Assembly: GCA_016987375.1 (NCBI GenBank)
Contig: PJRA01000263.1
Location: 6,037,478-6,101,477 of the forward strand
Source of the DNA: Brachionus koreanus
Taxonomy: Eukaryota; Rotifera; Eurotatoria; Ploima; Brachionidae
Length of the DNA stretch: 64,000 nt
Direction of reading: 5' to 3'
Shown here piece by piece: positions 1 through 13,800 of the stretch. The position numbers and the translations under genes are program-made. Position 1 is the stretch's first letter; every line of letters starts with the position of its first letter. The notes beneath the pieces were generated by a model. That model saw only the letters and a list, made by a program, of their open reading frames with translations, ran no database searches and was not told the origin of the DNA.

Positions 1-3000
1 ACATTAGAAGAAGTTTGCTAAGTTTTTTAATCAATCATTTTGAAAAAATAAATTTTTTTTCATTAACGATTTGATTAAAATTTTTTATTCATAATTTTTG
101 AAACTATTGTAAAAATTAGATCTAAATTGTCAAATAAATAAATTTTGAAAGCTTTCAGCGAAATAGGTAAACACAAAAATTTTAATTTGAATTAATTTAA
201 TTTTGGAGACAATCTAAAGAAAAGATACATAAGAACGTCATTCAAAAAGAATTAATAAATAAAAATAAATGGCCTAAAATATAAGAATAATTTGGTCATA
301 GTTCGAAGAATTAGGCTAAATAGACTCTAGCTAATCCATTTACAAAAGAGCTCATAACTGCATTGATAAAGGAATCTTTAGTTGATATTTTGTTGTTTGA
401 AGTATCCAAATTAAAGCGACCAAATAGCTGTATTTAATCAAGTCTATATGGACCGAGTACAATGGTATTTAGAATTAACTTGATTCTTTATTCAACACAT
501 TGAATAAAGACTTTTGTTAGAAAATAATCAACTCGAATAAATGTAAAAAAATAAAATAATTGGGCAAATATTTTTTTTAATAAAATTACTGTTGGTTTGG
601 CTTTTATTTTTAGTCTGCTCTAAAATAAACATAAGGTTTCCTTATTTATAAAAACTGACACTTTCTTGAGATTTTTCATTCAATTAAAAATCAAGTCATT
701 TTTAAGATTTTTCTTCATTGATTTTTTTCTAAGCTTTTTTCATTAAGTTTAAAATAATTGATTTCAATCCCAAAATTATTCTCAGTTATGTTGGTAAAAT
801 TTTTATTTTGTTTGGTTTCTATAAGTTTTTTTATTGTAGCTTTTTTTGACCTCAGGTTAATTATTTGGAAAACGATAGAAAGCAAATGATGCTAACCTAA
901 ATTACACAATTAAAAGATTTGATGTAAAGCTAGCGTTAATTTTTTTCAATACAAGCCCTAATCTATGTATACAATTCATCTTTATAAATCTTATCTTATT
1001 AGCACTAATCTTCTACTCGATGTTGTTTCATGATCAATTTATTAAATTGATTAAAATTTTAGCGAAACTTCAAAAATATCCAAGCCTAATCCTTTAGGTA
1101 TAAATCCAAGTTGGTTTAAATTTATCTTTGAATTGTTTACTAATTTACAAACAAATATCTAAAGTATAGCAAAAAAATACAATTCTTAAAACTTAGATTT
1201 TTTCCAAGGGTTCTTATTTTTTCTTCAAGTGTTTTATAGGATAATTAAACAACAACACTTGAAGGAATAAATAATTTTAAATCAAAGAAAATTGTTTAGA
1301 TTTTTTAATCTTCTTTCCTATAACCAAAAGCAATCGATAAATTGTCTTTAAATTGCATATTGGACGATGAAATATTCTTATCTAAAATTTGTTTTTCTCG
1401 TTTCTTTTCTATTTTTCACATTAAAAACCAAGATTGATTTTATTATTTTATTTACAAAAAAAAAAAGATCTATTTTAAATTGTTTAAATAATTAAATGGT
1501 GTTTAATTAAAAATATTTTTTTAATGAGATGCGCTTTAAAAACTTTCAAGTTTAATTAGTTTAATATGAACCAAAATTTATTTTAAATTGACAAAAAAAT
1601 ATAGATCAATTGAAATTTTTTTTTCATTATTAGCCGATGTTGCTTTACGCTAGGGGTACTTGATGTGCTTTAATTAAAAACTTTTTTCAAATAGAATCTC
1701 ATTTTTTTCGCGTCAATGGTTGTTTATGATAAAAAATTTGCACAACAACTCATAATGTTTGTATAATAACTCAATTCAAACATTGTTTTAAAATAAATAT
1801 TCTAAATATTCCCAATTGTAGAAAAACTTAATATGTATTTAGTGAAAATCTGTTCTTTATAACAACATTCTAGAAATTGATTGATATTTTTCTAATAAAA
1901 ATTTAAATTAGCTGCTTAGAATAAAGCATGATAAGAAAATAAGAGTCTAAGTATATTAATTATTTTATTTTATTTGAAAAATAAGATTTTAATTCAACAC
2001 ATACATATCAATCAGCTTAAACTAACAAGTTTGAATGATAGTAAACATTAAAAAGAAATTGAGTTTGTATATTTCGCAGGCCAAGTGTTTAATTTGAATT
2101 CGTTATCCGAAATTCAAGTGAATTTTTTCGTAGTCCTTGTTTCAACAGCTAAAGAATTTTTCAATTTAAGCCATTAATGTAAAAGCAAAAGCATATATTG
2201 TTAGTAAATAAATATTTGCTGATTTTAAGTCTAAAGGTATTCTAGTAGTTTTAAAATTTCCTTTTAAAATTTAATTAAAATTTTTTCTTTGTTTTTTTTA
2301 TAAGATTGGAATTTGCAAAAAAATTTCGTTGATGCAAAAGTCAAAATTGAGTCTTAAGAAATATTTGATTAAAAAATAAACTAGAATATAATGCGGCTAG
2401 TCCGAATTATAATATATTCTAGTTTGGCCACAATTTCATCTAATTTTGAGTTAATTTTAAATTTAAATTCATGTGCTAATAGATACTGGGTTTTTAATTA
2501 TTTTTAACTAGAAGCTTTACATAGTCTAGAAATCGGTTCGAGTCCTCCTAGAGCTAAGATAACTGTCTTTTATCTATTCATTTTTTTTTAGAATTATCTA
2601 TTGACATTCGAGAAAAGCTTCAATCTAATAAATAAGAGTATTTTTCTCACGAGATTAGTCCAGACTTGGGCAATTCAAATATTTTGTCATTAAATGAATT
2701 TAAAAAAAAAATTTTCTTCCAGCTAAGAAAAGATATCATAAGCCGAAACTATTTATTTTATATTTCTTATTTTTCGAGCTTAAAATTTAAGGCTCATTTG
2801 TCGGTTAAACAAATCGATATGCAAGTAAAAACATAAAAACACAAGTACAGAGACAACTTTAAATCGCTAATCGCTAAAAACACGCAAGTTTTAAAAAATT
2901 ATGATACGCAATAAAATTTTATTTCAGTCAGCATGATTTAATCCATTTATATATTCAAAGAATGCTCAAAATTTTATTTTTTTGAATATTTAGAAAAATC

Positions 3001-5400
3001 GTTTTAAGGGCAAGTGATTAGAAGACCAAATAAAATCGCGTGTTTGTTCTGAATTACGGTTTAATTAAAAAAAAAAAAGAAAAAGATTTTTTTAGCATGT
3101 TATGATAGTAAATATTTGTATTAAGTCAGTCTAGTAAGAGAATCGTTACAGTCCATTCTCATTAGTAATTTATGACTCGGTTGATTGAACCCCTCTTAAA
3201 TAAAAGAGCACTTCCGTCCAGCTAGATTTTTAATATTTGTCAGTAGCGCTAGAATAAATTTTTTATTGTTGTCAAGCCTCCCGTTGATTAGAAATTGATT
3301 TAAAATTTTGATTTAGTCTGTGCGAATGAATGATTTGTAAAGCCTTTGACTTAAAGCAGTACAACTATTTGCGCACATATTTTAAGCATAAATCTAGCAA
3401 TCCGTTAAAAATGCTCATTGCTTTAAATGGCCTTAGGTAACTCACATATTAATTATAACTTAAGGTTTTCATCTTTTATTTGTTTTAAATTATTCTATTT
3501 TTTTTTACAATTAAATATCGTCTTAAATGCCTTTGAGTTAGATATTGTTTGTTTTAAAATGTTTAAGTTTATGGGCTTTTCGGTAAATAAGACACTTCCC
3601 ATAGAAAATGTTCAATTACTATAATTAACTAAGTGTACCAATAATCTAAATTTTGATATCTTTTTATTTTGGAAAATGATAAAATAAATGGTTTTCTTTG
3701 CAGTGTTATTAAAGGCTTTTTGCAAGTCACTTTGTTTAGGTTTTTTTTCATTAAGATTAGGTGTATTTTGGTTACATTCTTTCTGTGACAGTTTCTGAAG
3801 TTTAATTTCAATTTGGCGTGATTAAAATCATCAGAGAATTTGAGAAAAGAGAATAAATATTTTCTGATATCAGTGATTTATTATAACCATTACTGTTTTA
3901 AGTTTATTAGAGCAAAACAATGGAATTATACAGACGGCTATCAATTGTATTGTGTTCGTGTTTTATTGTAAAATCTTATTATCATTTTTATTTCACTTTA
4001 AAAACTAATATATTAAAATGAATAAAATATTAAAAGCCTTTTAGAAATCTTAATTAAAAAGAAACTAGGATAAATTGATTCTAAATTAATATAATAAGAA
4101 TAAAATAAGGTAATCGTCTGGGATATAAAAATGATAATTAATAATATAAGGGAAAGGAGTATCTTTACTTATTAGAAAGATGTAAATTCAATCAAATTCT
4201 TCAAAGTTTATTTAGTGAAAAAATTATTTTTATTTTGTCAATCTATCAAAAATTACGCTATTTATATTCATTTGTTTATTTATTAAGTAAACAATATATT
4301 TAAACATTTGATAGTAGCTTATAAATAAGATAACAAAGAATAAGCTACAACGTAGATTGTAAATAGCTTCTAATATTCAAAAGTATATATTTTTTGCTTA
4401 TATTTATTTATTAAATGATAATTAAAAAAAAATCATTAAAATTTTTTCAATATTTGTTTTATGTGACTTAAAATTAGTCAATTGAATAATAAATTACAAC
4501 TTTGTTTTATGTTTAAAAAGATTTGAATTTAAAAATTATTTCATTTAAAGAAAATTGCCAATTTGTTTTATTCAGATTTTTTTATTTTTAGCTTATTTGA
4601 AACTTCTATTATTTCAGCTTATTAAATATTTCTAATTTAACGTATTTTATCAAATAGAAGAAAGAACTTAATTCATCAAAGTGTTTCTTCTATTCGAAAA
4701 TATTTGAGTCGAAAAAAAGTGATTCAAATAAAAGAAATTTATCCGTTTTTTACTTCTATTAGAAACAAAAAAAAAAACATGTTTTAAACGAGTCACATTT
4801 TTAGAAAAGCAACTCAAAATAAAGGGAAATTTTTGACTCATAAGACAAATACTAGCAAGTTTCTTCTATTTGTGATTAATTTTTTTTTTAAATATTTTGG
4901 AGCCTTTACTCCGGACAGTTTCGAGCCGCATATGCCCTTCTTTTTAGTCCTCATGTTTGAAAATTTTTAAAGTTTAAAATTAGTAAATGTTCATAATAGA
5001 GGTTAAATATAATTAGTAATTTGATGAAAATTTATTAAACGTTTACTTTATCGCTTATCCAGTTCGTTCGAATATCTTTCACTTTCGCTTAAGCCGAATT
5101 ACTGTACAAGATTAATATAATAAAAAAGTAAGTGAGAAAGTAAAAAAAAAAAATTTTTCTGTTTTTTTAAGAATAGAAAGAATAAAAAAATTCTAATTTG
5201 ATTGATTTATTTTTTCCTAGAAATGAGCAATTTTTTTTTGAATTTTATTTATTATTTTAAAAAAATAGTTGTGAATAACTTTGAGTAGTAAAGCTACTCT
5301 GATCATTGTAATTTAAGAATATTTTTTAAACGTCAACAAAAAAAATTAAAAAATAAAAGTTTAAACAAAAAGACATTAGAAAGTTAACATAATTGAAGAG
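1..5400. other. AT-rich non-coding stretch, no gene recognised
   Basis: No open reading frame longer than about 65 codons with recognisable similarity is present, and no splice-bounded exon could be matched to a family. The stretch probably contains promoter, 5' UTR and perhaps small 5' exons of the SRCIN1/KIAA1217-like gene that starts (as far as visible) at 7804. A possible short inverted-repeat element lies at about 4650-4875: TCAAATAGAAGAAA on the left and TTTCTTCTATTTG on the right. A short LINE-tail-like segment lies at about 4905-4962. Confidence 0.5.
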
Positions 5401-5422
5401 AACGTGAAAAAAAAAGGGAAAT

Positions 5423-5570
5423 AGAGGTATCATAAAAAGTCAATTATCCATTAGAAGAGCTTGATTGAGACTTGGCACAAAGGAGTTTATGATTCAGAAC
5501 TCGTTGAGCTTTTAACGAAGACATAATGTAGGGGAGTGATCAGTAATTTTTTTCTGATTGAAATTGAAGA
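5423..5570 (+). repeat. Dispersed repeat with degenerate coding trace (copy 1)
   Basis: About 100 bp here (5423-5520) reappears in reverse complement at about 58820-58917. Translated, both copies give a related peptide beginning RYHKKSIIH and containing a KS..ET..KG..DS pattern followed by ELL.K, with in-frame stops in each. Conservation at the peptide level between diverged copies suggests debris of a transposon protein. I cannot name the family. Confidence 0.6.
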
Positions 5571-5839
5571 AATGAACAACATATCAAAAGATGAAGCTTT
5601 ATATCCTTATTTCTTTAAACAAACCTGATCAAATTTCATTTAAGTATCAAATTTAAAAATTTAGGTAAGCTATTTAGTCCTTAACATATTTGATGACAAT
5701 CATAAACTGACAAACAAATAAAAACAGATTAAACAAGGATCTTTTAAGGGAAAATATTTCTAGATTGATATGATTACTTAAATAATTAGAAAATGTACTT
5801 TTTTATTTATTTAAAATATAATTTAGAGAGAAAAGTTCC

Positions 5840-6260
5840 TCTTGGCAGCTGAACGAACGGCGTAATGCCTTCTTTTTTCAGCCAGCCTGTTAGGAATATT
5901 TTTGTAATTTATAATTGTAGCTTATCAAAAGCTGTTCTGAATTTTTGTTGTGATTCATTGGGTCTTTTAGAGAGGTAATCGTGGATTTCTTTTGCGATTA
6001 GTTCATGTTTAGCTCTCGTTTTCATATATTTAATGAATATTTGGTTTGATCTGTCTTCTATTTTATCAATTTTAAGCACTCTGTGTATAGTATCAACGCT
6101 TGTTTTTGAGAGGAATAAATTAGAAAATATATGCACATCCGTATTTTAGTCTGGTCGTTTAAAAGCAAACAAGCATGCCTAAACGTTTGTAGAGTCTGAT
6201 TGATTATCGACTCGAAGTGAGAAGTCATCGAATTTTAAAATGGCGATTATTTAACGCCAT
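5840..6260 (-). mobile_element. LINE-like 3' end fragment (reverse transcriptase C-terminus), decayed
   Basis: On the minus strand, the frame at 5909-6136 and just upstream of it resembles the C-terminal tail of non-LTR retrotransposon reverse transcriptases. It contains RHACL, then S..S.DTI.RVLKIDKIEDR and a HELI.KEI segment, with stops upstream. The downstream flank (5840-5890) resembles two other short segments, at 4905-4962 and 9953-10000, suggesting a shared LINE 3' UTR. The call rests on pattern resemblance only. No catalytic motif is present in this fragment. Confidence 0.45.
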
Positions 6261-7803
6261 CATTAAGTATATTTATTCGAGGAATTAAAAAATTTTGAAA
6301 ATCTAACCAGTAATTCAATATGAATTGCGTGTATTTAATTTTTGTATTAATTACTAACAATTGCTGTAGCAATTCAAACAAATGGCTCATTAGGAAGCCT
6401 TTTATTATCTAATCACAAATATAAACAACGTATAAATCTCTTGACGAGCAGACTTCCAATATAATTACACACTTGGAAATTGAAAATCACATTTTTCAAT
6501 TCGTTAATTGAGCCTATTCATTGAGCTTCCTCAGCGGGAAAGCGTAAAGTTTGTTTCCATGTTTAATTAAAACTAAAGATTAAAATCAATAAGACTTTTG
6601 AATTGGAAGTAATCAAAATTTAATTTAGAAATCGAAAAAAACACTAGCCGAATTTTTGATTGATAAATTAATTTAAATGTAATAAATCATTTTATAGCGA
6701 TGTTTTGATCCGGTCTGTTGGCTAAATAGTTTTTAAACAACTTCTTAATCAGTGTCTAGAATAAAACAAAGCCTAAATATTCGGCTTTTCTCAATAATTA
6801 ACTTGCATGTCATTAGTCAAAGTGTGCCTATTTTCAAATCTTAATCCATATGAATATGTGCACAGTGTAAAAATCGTAAATCTGTCAAAGATATTCTCTC
6901 TCCTAATATTTCTAATGACCTGTCAAATTCTAATAATCTAATTAAAATTAGTCTATATGGAATAATCTAATATTTCATTCCTCTAAGAACCGTGTGATAC
7001 GATATTTAGAGTTCACTATTCAAATTCAGGTTCTTAGCCTCTATTAACTTTATTTTCGTCTCATTTAATCGAATTTATTTTGGTTCATAAAGTTGGCAAC
7101 AAAGCACAATGAAATTACAATAATTTTGATTCTTTAAATTCTCATTTTTATTCTTTGAATGAAAAAAAAACCTATAAAATTTGTTTTTATTTATTTTAAT
7201 AATTAGCAATTGAGTGCAGTATTTTTTCAGATTATTTTTAAACTCCGTAAGGAGAAGAAAATTTAAATTAAATATAAAAAATAGAAAGTTTGTAAAAATA
7301 GAGTGAATATACGCTTTGTGCGAGCTATGTATAGAGAATTTAACGCTAAAAAACTATGAGTTTAAGGATCAAATAATAAGAAAAGCCCTCGAGGTTGTTG
7401 TAATTAAGAAAATGGATTTAACATTTAAATTCCTTTTAAGAAAACTTATTTTTTTAAAAGGAAAATAAATATTTTTGTTATCTAATAGTATTTATAGTTC
7501 TATTTTCAAATTTATTGATGACTGGTCACAGGATATATGCCGGGCTATGAAGACTAGCATAAAAGTCTTGTTAAGCCTAGATGATTTTTTCATAACCAAA
7601 ACAAATTTTTACGCTTTGTAGCCTTACGTAGACATATAGGACTAGAAAAACACAAACACAATAAATTGTGTTCAGGCCAAAATATTACATTAATTAGACA
7701 AGCTCTATCAGTAAAAAAAAATCAATTGACATTGTAAATAGACACTTATTTAAGCCATTGGATTCTTTTGTGAGAATTTATTTTTATTAATTTAAATTTT
7801 TAG
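6261..7803. other. Non-coding stretch upstream of first recognised SRCIN1-like exon
   Basis: Nothing convincing is seen. The last bases (to 7803) form a T-rich splice acceptor for the exon beginning at 7804, so most of this is likely intron or 5' flank of that gene. Confidence 0.5.
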
Positions 7804-10800
7804 AAATAACTAACAAGAAAAACAAAAAATCAAAATCTAGACAGGATTTGAACAATTTACAATCAATATTAAGAATTGGCAGCTCAAATTGTGTAAATCT
7901 AAACGATTTGGGAAGTGAATGTATTTGGATTAAACAAGATAGTTGTAATTACACGAATAGTTTATTGCTTGAAAACAAAGAATTTGATAATATATTGAGT
8001 AAGAAAAATTTTTATTTGGACGAAACTTATTTAAATTTGGTCGATTTGACAAAAAATGAAAAAAGTTTAAAAATGAAAAAATCTAAACAGCAAACAAATG
8101 GTCTTGTTAACGGCCAAGAGTCAAAACAAAATTCAAGATCGTCTTCGTTGGTCAATGCCAAAAATAAATTAAACAAAAAAGTCGATTTCTTAGATTTGAA
8201 ATTGAATAACTGTTTGAACAAGGCAAGAAAAAATGAAAACAATTCACTGCCTTCTTCTTCACAATCGTCTCCCAAGTCAACGTTGTCAAATCATCCTTCA
8301 AATGAAGACTCGTTTGCCGATTCGAATTTTTCATCGTCGTCTTCTGATATGATTCAGTCAAGCAAATCTTCAAAAAAGCTATCATCTTTATCTTCGGCAA
8401 GCAGTGGTGTGGGCTCAAGCAATGTAAGTAGTGCAAGTAGCACTACCAGTGAAAGCCTCCTAGTGGACAATTTTTCTGGTTCTAAATCTAAAAAAGCTCC
8501 CAAAGCAATCATATGTGACGATGGTGATATCGAGATAGAAAAACCAAACAACTACAGCAAAATCCCCAAACCCGCTGAAACATCACGATCATCGATGCGG
8601 ATAATAGATCAGAGTGTCTACAAAAACGAACCAAAAAAATACAACAATATTTACTATGTAAATGCAAAGAATTCAATTAGTCTAAGTAACCGAAATAGTC
8701 AGCATCTATCGACTCCTCAAAGCGCTTATCATCAACAGTCTTTGTATCAGAATCAATATGCTGTAGCAGCTGCTGCAGCAGCAGCTGTAAGAATATTTAA
8801 TTATTTTTTTTTATAAAAAAAAAAAAACAAGATAAGATAAATATTTGATTTTGATTAAAAGCGAATAAATTAAACGACAAATTTTTAATCTGAAAGGTTT
8901 AATAAAAATAAGTATTGAAATGATTCAATTTGAAAGTCTTAAAGGTTAAAAAAATTGAGATAGCTAGTACAAATTTTTTGGAATATTAGTAGAAATATTT
9001 CTAATATTTCAAAACATTTGGACTTAGATGGAAAATTTATTGATTCTAAATTAGTTTAAATTATTTTGTTTGAAAATGAAGGTCTAAAATGAAATAAATT
9101 CTTTAACATTCTGCAAAAATTATTTTTTGCCTTCCATCATTAACACTAGAAGCATCAAGCATTTTTTTACATTTTTTTAATTCAAAAATATTTTATAAAA
9201 AAACTATAATAACTTTATAAAGTAATATCATTTTTTAAAGAAAATTTTAAAATCTACATAAATCAAAAAAGATATATTAATTTGAAAAAACTATTCAAAA
9301 GAGTCAAAATGACTCCTTTGGTGCTTCTAGTGTTAAATCAATGATTCCAATATCAATTAAAATTGACAAATCTAACAAAAACTTCAAAATTAAAAAAAAC
9401 AATGTAAATTTTCTTTATATTTTTATTTTTAATTCAGTAAATTTTTATTGAGATTTTTGTCAGTTGGTGTTTTATATTTATTAATAGCAAATATTTATTG
9501 CATTGATAAAAAGTCATGGTCAAATTTTCATTTAGAAAAGCTCTATATTTTACTTTAGCACTAGAAGCACCAAAAGACTTTTCTGACTAGTTTGAAAAAT
9601 TTTTAAATCTTCGTATCTTTTGAATAGATTTTTCAAATAAATATATTTTTTTGAATAATGTGGATTTTAAAATTTTCTTTAAAAAATTATATCAATTTGT
9701 AAGATTATTACAGTTTTTTTTGAACAATATTTTTTAAAAAAATATTTTGAACTTGAAAAAAAAACGTGAAAAAATGCTAGTGGTACTTCTAGTGTTAAAA
9801 ATTCTTCGATTAACTAAATAGAATATTCAAAAGTTAAAAAAACCTAATGTTACAAAGAATTTTAGCAATACAGAAAAGGGCACAAAATCATTAAAAAGTT
9901 TAAAAAATTATTTCTTTAAAAATGCTAATTAATAAATTAATTTAGGAAAGGTTTTTTCCAGGGCAGTTCCGAATGGCGTCAACTTCTTTTCAGTCTTCAT
10001 GATAGCAATATATATATTAAATGTATGTTACAATTAGAGTAGAAAATGAATATTTATATTGTATTTAAATTGTACTTCTGTTAAGAGTTTGATGTGTTAA
10101 AAATTGAATCAAAGGGGTTTTGTACTTTACATTCTTTCTTTAGGAGCTTTGAAGCAGGAAGTCCAAACCAACTACTGAACAAAATAACTTAATCAATAGT
10201 TTAACATAAAAAAAAGATACGATAATAAAAAAAAAAAATAAAAGGCATTTTTGAATTTATCAAAATCTGAGTTAGATGAATATTAAAGGTTAGAAAATGT
10301 TAATATTTTGACAATTTGAATTCTAACCTTGACGACAAAAAGTTACAGTTTGAATTTCTAATAAGATTTTATAATTTGAAATTACTGTTTAAAATGTTAA
10401 AAAATTATTTTTTATATTGAATTTTGAACAAGTCTTAAATTTTTCTAAGAAAAAAATTGATAAATGATCTTCAAATCATTAATTATAGATTTGATCCAAG
10501 TCTAAAATTAATAAAATTTACCAAAAAAAATCACTCTTACAATATTCTTTATTTTCTTAAATAACTATAATTTACAGAAGGACAAGGAAAAACAAAGAGA
10601 TGCTTTAATGGCGTATTTCAAAAGCCAACAATTACAAGATAATCTACAAAAATATAGCAATAATGAAATGCCAAACGAATCATTAAGAAGCTTGAGCAAA
10701 CAAATTGGGCTCGAAATTTCATGCAAAATGAAAAATGGTTTTTATATTTTAATTAATTTCGAACTTAAATGAAATATCTAATTATTTTTGTTTTAAGAGA

Positions 10801-13800
10801 GATCCGGCTCAAATGGGAAAGTATATCAGCCGACGAACTGTAGCATAAATTACCACGCAGCCGTGCTCAAAACGCCAGCCAGGAAAGACAGTTGTTTAGG
10901 TAAACCAATCAATCTTTCATTAGCATTTCGAAAAGATTAAAATCCAGTGCGAACTTAAACGGCCAGTAATTCGATCCAATTGATACTTTGATTTAAAAAC
11001 CCTTAAAATATATATTTTAATTATCTGTATGATTTATCTTCATTTGAAACACATGGCTTGAGGTTGGGCTTGTTTTTTTTATTTTAGCCTAGAGATCGAT
11101 TAGTCGTACTTAGATAAAATACAAGTGATGAAAATACGAACTCATTTATCATAGCCTTATAAATATTGAATTGCGCAACTATGAGTTATTTACTTTATTC
11201 CAGTAAATGAATAAAATCAATCACAAATCCATACTTTGTTCTATTCTAAATAATTTTGTTTTAATTAAAACTTACAAATTTTAAGTGAATAGAAACCAAT
11301 TTAGATTGTTGGCCAAAATATTAGAATAATAATATTTAGTTCTAGAAATAACAATGCTTAATTAGGGCCCGTAAACTTAAATTAGGAAATTTGCCATAAT
11401 TTTTAAGAATCGTATCTAATTATTTTTATCTATGTTTATGCGATTCTATTTGAATTTTCAATCGGCTTTAAACTTTTTTTTTTTTTTTCTACTATTGCTG
11501 CTAGAACTACTGAAGCCCCTTAGTAAATAAATAAATATAAACCAAACAAAGTTTAGAAATTGATTTCTTTCAGATTTTTGCTATTATCCAGACTTGTTCG
11601 GTTTGATTTCAGTTTGCTGATAATCAAAAATCAACTAATTGTTTTAGAGCTTTTTCTCTTAAAATAAAAACTTTTTTGATTAGGCTCTTTGCCAGGTCTA
11701 GTATTCAAATTATCGAAGAATGTTTTCATTCTTGAACAAAAAAAGCTCCAAAAAAGCCCAAAACGAGCCAAAATCTGAATTGAATACCGATATTCAATTC
11801 GGATCATTACGGATTAAGCCAAAAAAAAAGTCTAAGCAGCCTCAAAACGATAGCGAGAAATCAAATAAAAAAAATAGCTCCTATTTTAGCACAGGTTACT
11901 TTACTACTGGCCGGTTAAGCAAAAAAAAATGCTCAAATTCACTAGGTGTGACTTCGTTTTATTGAAAATTTTTCTTGCTTTATTTTAATTTTATTTTAAG
12001 GTTTATGTTACTTGATATACGGACCGGAGACCAAGCGCACTCTTCTGCCAAGTCAAGTTACCGGAATCGACACTGTCAAAGCTCTGTTTGTCAGGTAGCT
12101 GTTTTTCGAGATAAATTTTTTAGAGCAAAAATAATTTTTTTATCCAAAAGAGCATTTTCGGACAAACTTACTATGAGCTATTTGGACGACGAAAGATCTG
12201 TCAAAATCTATATAAAAGATCAAACAAAAGATTTATTCTATCAACTAGATGACATCAAGTATTATAGGAGCTAAATTTTTATCTAATAATTTTAAAATTA
12301 AATGAAATTTTTTTCAAGTGACATAAAAGATAAATGTGTTCTTAAACTAACCGATATTTCTAATGGAACCACTAAATCACAAGTAACGCCTGTTGTTGAG
12401 TCTAATAGTCACATGACCCAAAGCCAATATTGTTACTCTAGTCTAAGTGAGCATCAATCCGCTAGCATTCAAGACGCAAACGCCGAAAAAGCTCCAATTT
12501 GTGCAAGATCATTAAGCGAACCAAGAATACAACAGGGCAAAAAAAATTCAACTCCAAAACAAACATACCAAAATCCCATTTATAACCAAGCATCTCAAGA
12601 ATACATTTTGACAAATCAAGACTTAATGAATCAAACAATAAATTCAGCATCAACAAACGTGGAAACTTATGACAATTTAGATGCTCAATCTGCACATCAA
12701 TCAAGAATCGAATCAAAATATGTTCTACCAAATCCTTTGAATTATTATGATCGATATAATCGATCACTTAATCCAATATACAATAGTATGAGAATTAATT
12801 CGCGTGATGTTAAATCCATGGATAGAGATGTGCTGTATTCATATCAAAACGGAGCAGCTACTCCGCGCAAATCTGAGCCACATACGCCGCAGTTATCGCG
12901 TCAATCCACAATAAACGAGCACAGTTTTGCACAGTCTCCGACGAAAGTAAAAATCGATGGCACTGAAATAGACGTTACTGAGGATGATACAATATCATTA
13001 CCCAGCAGCATTTCTATTCGAGGTTTTAAAAATTTTCAAACTGATTTTAGCAAGAATTTGGATTTAACAGAGTGTGATGTTGAATGTGATGACGATGATG
13101 ATGAAAAAACTGTAAATGAAGAAAATATAATGGATAAATGCGAAGATTCTAAGGTAAAAATGAAATTAATGCAAAAACAATTGGAGATGTTGAGTAATTT
13201 AGTCCATCAAGCATTGATAAATAAAGATTTAAATCGTTTGGAAGGCATTGCTCAAACGGCCAAATTCAATCAAACTAAATATTTGCCGACAAATGTAAAC
13301 AAATCAGATCTTAGTTTAATAAACAATCAGGCTAAACAATTAAAAAATGATTTAAATCAAATAAAGAAAATGCATGAAAATTTTAATTTGTTTGTTGGTG
13401 AATCATTCAGAGAGTTTGTAAATCAAATAAATGTGAGTTTAATTTGCTGGTATTTTCAGATAATGAGATTTTCTTTTTTTAATAGAATAAGCTGAAAGGC
13501 TTTTATGCGAACGAACAAAGTCAAAATTCAAGTATCGACTGTCTGATGAACAAATACAATGCGGATTTTTCTAAAATTGAAAACGAATTATGGTAGGCTA
13601 TTTATTTTAGAATGTTGTTCTAATAATCTAATAGATAAAAAATTTTTTCAAAAAAATATCCCCAATCTAGAAAACACATGTTTAATATCTATTTTCAAAC
13701 AATCTTTATTTCATATGCTATTGTATTTCATATTATATTACTAAATTTTTGAATATTTTTTAAAACAATCTGAATCTAAAATTTGATTTTTAATGCAATT

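Larger units (their letters stand above)
8787..10577 (+). other. Intron of SRCIN1-like gene carrying MITEs
   Basis: The donor GTAAGA follows the polyalanine codons at 8786. The acceptor TTTACAG precedes the exon at 10578, phase 0 on both sides. The intron carries two TTAA-type MITEs and a short LINE-tail-like segment (9953-10000). No exon was recognised inside. Confidence 0.75.

Noticed and set aside
2500..2565. Sequence GGTTCGAGTCC resembling a tRNA T-loop
   Set aside because: The flanking T-stem does not pair beyond two base pairs and no D-arm, anticodon arm or acceptor stem can be drawn. At most it is an old tRNA-derived repeat trace.
3427..3624. 65-codon plus-strand open frame
   Set aside because: Low-complexity Phe/Leu/Asn composition expected from AT-rich DNA, and no similarity recognised.
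8027..8551. Minus-strand frames rich in Phe/Leu/Ser
   Set aside because: Shadows of the Ser/Asn-rich exon of the SRCIN1-like gene.
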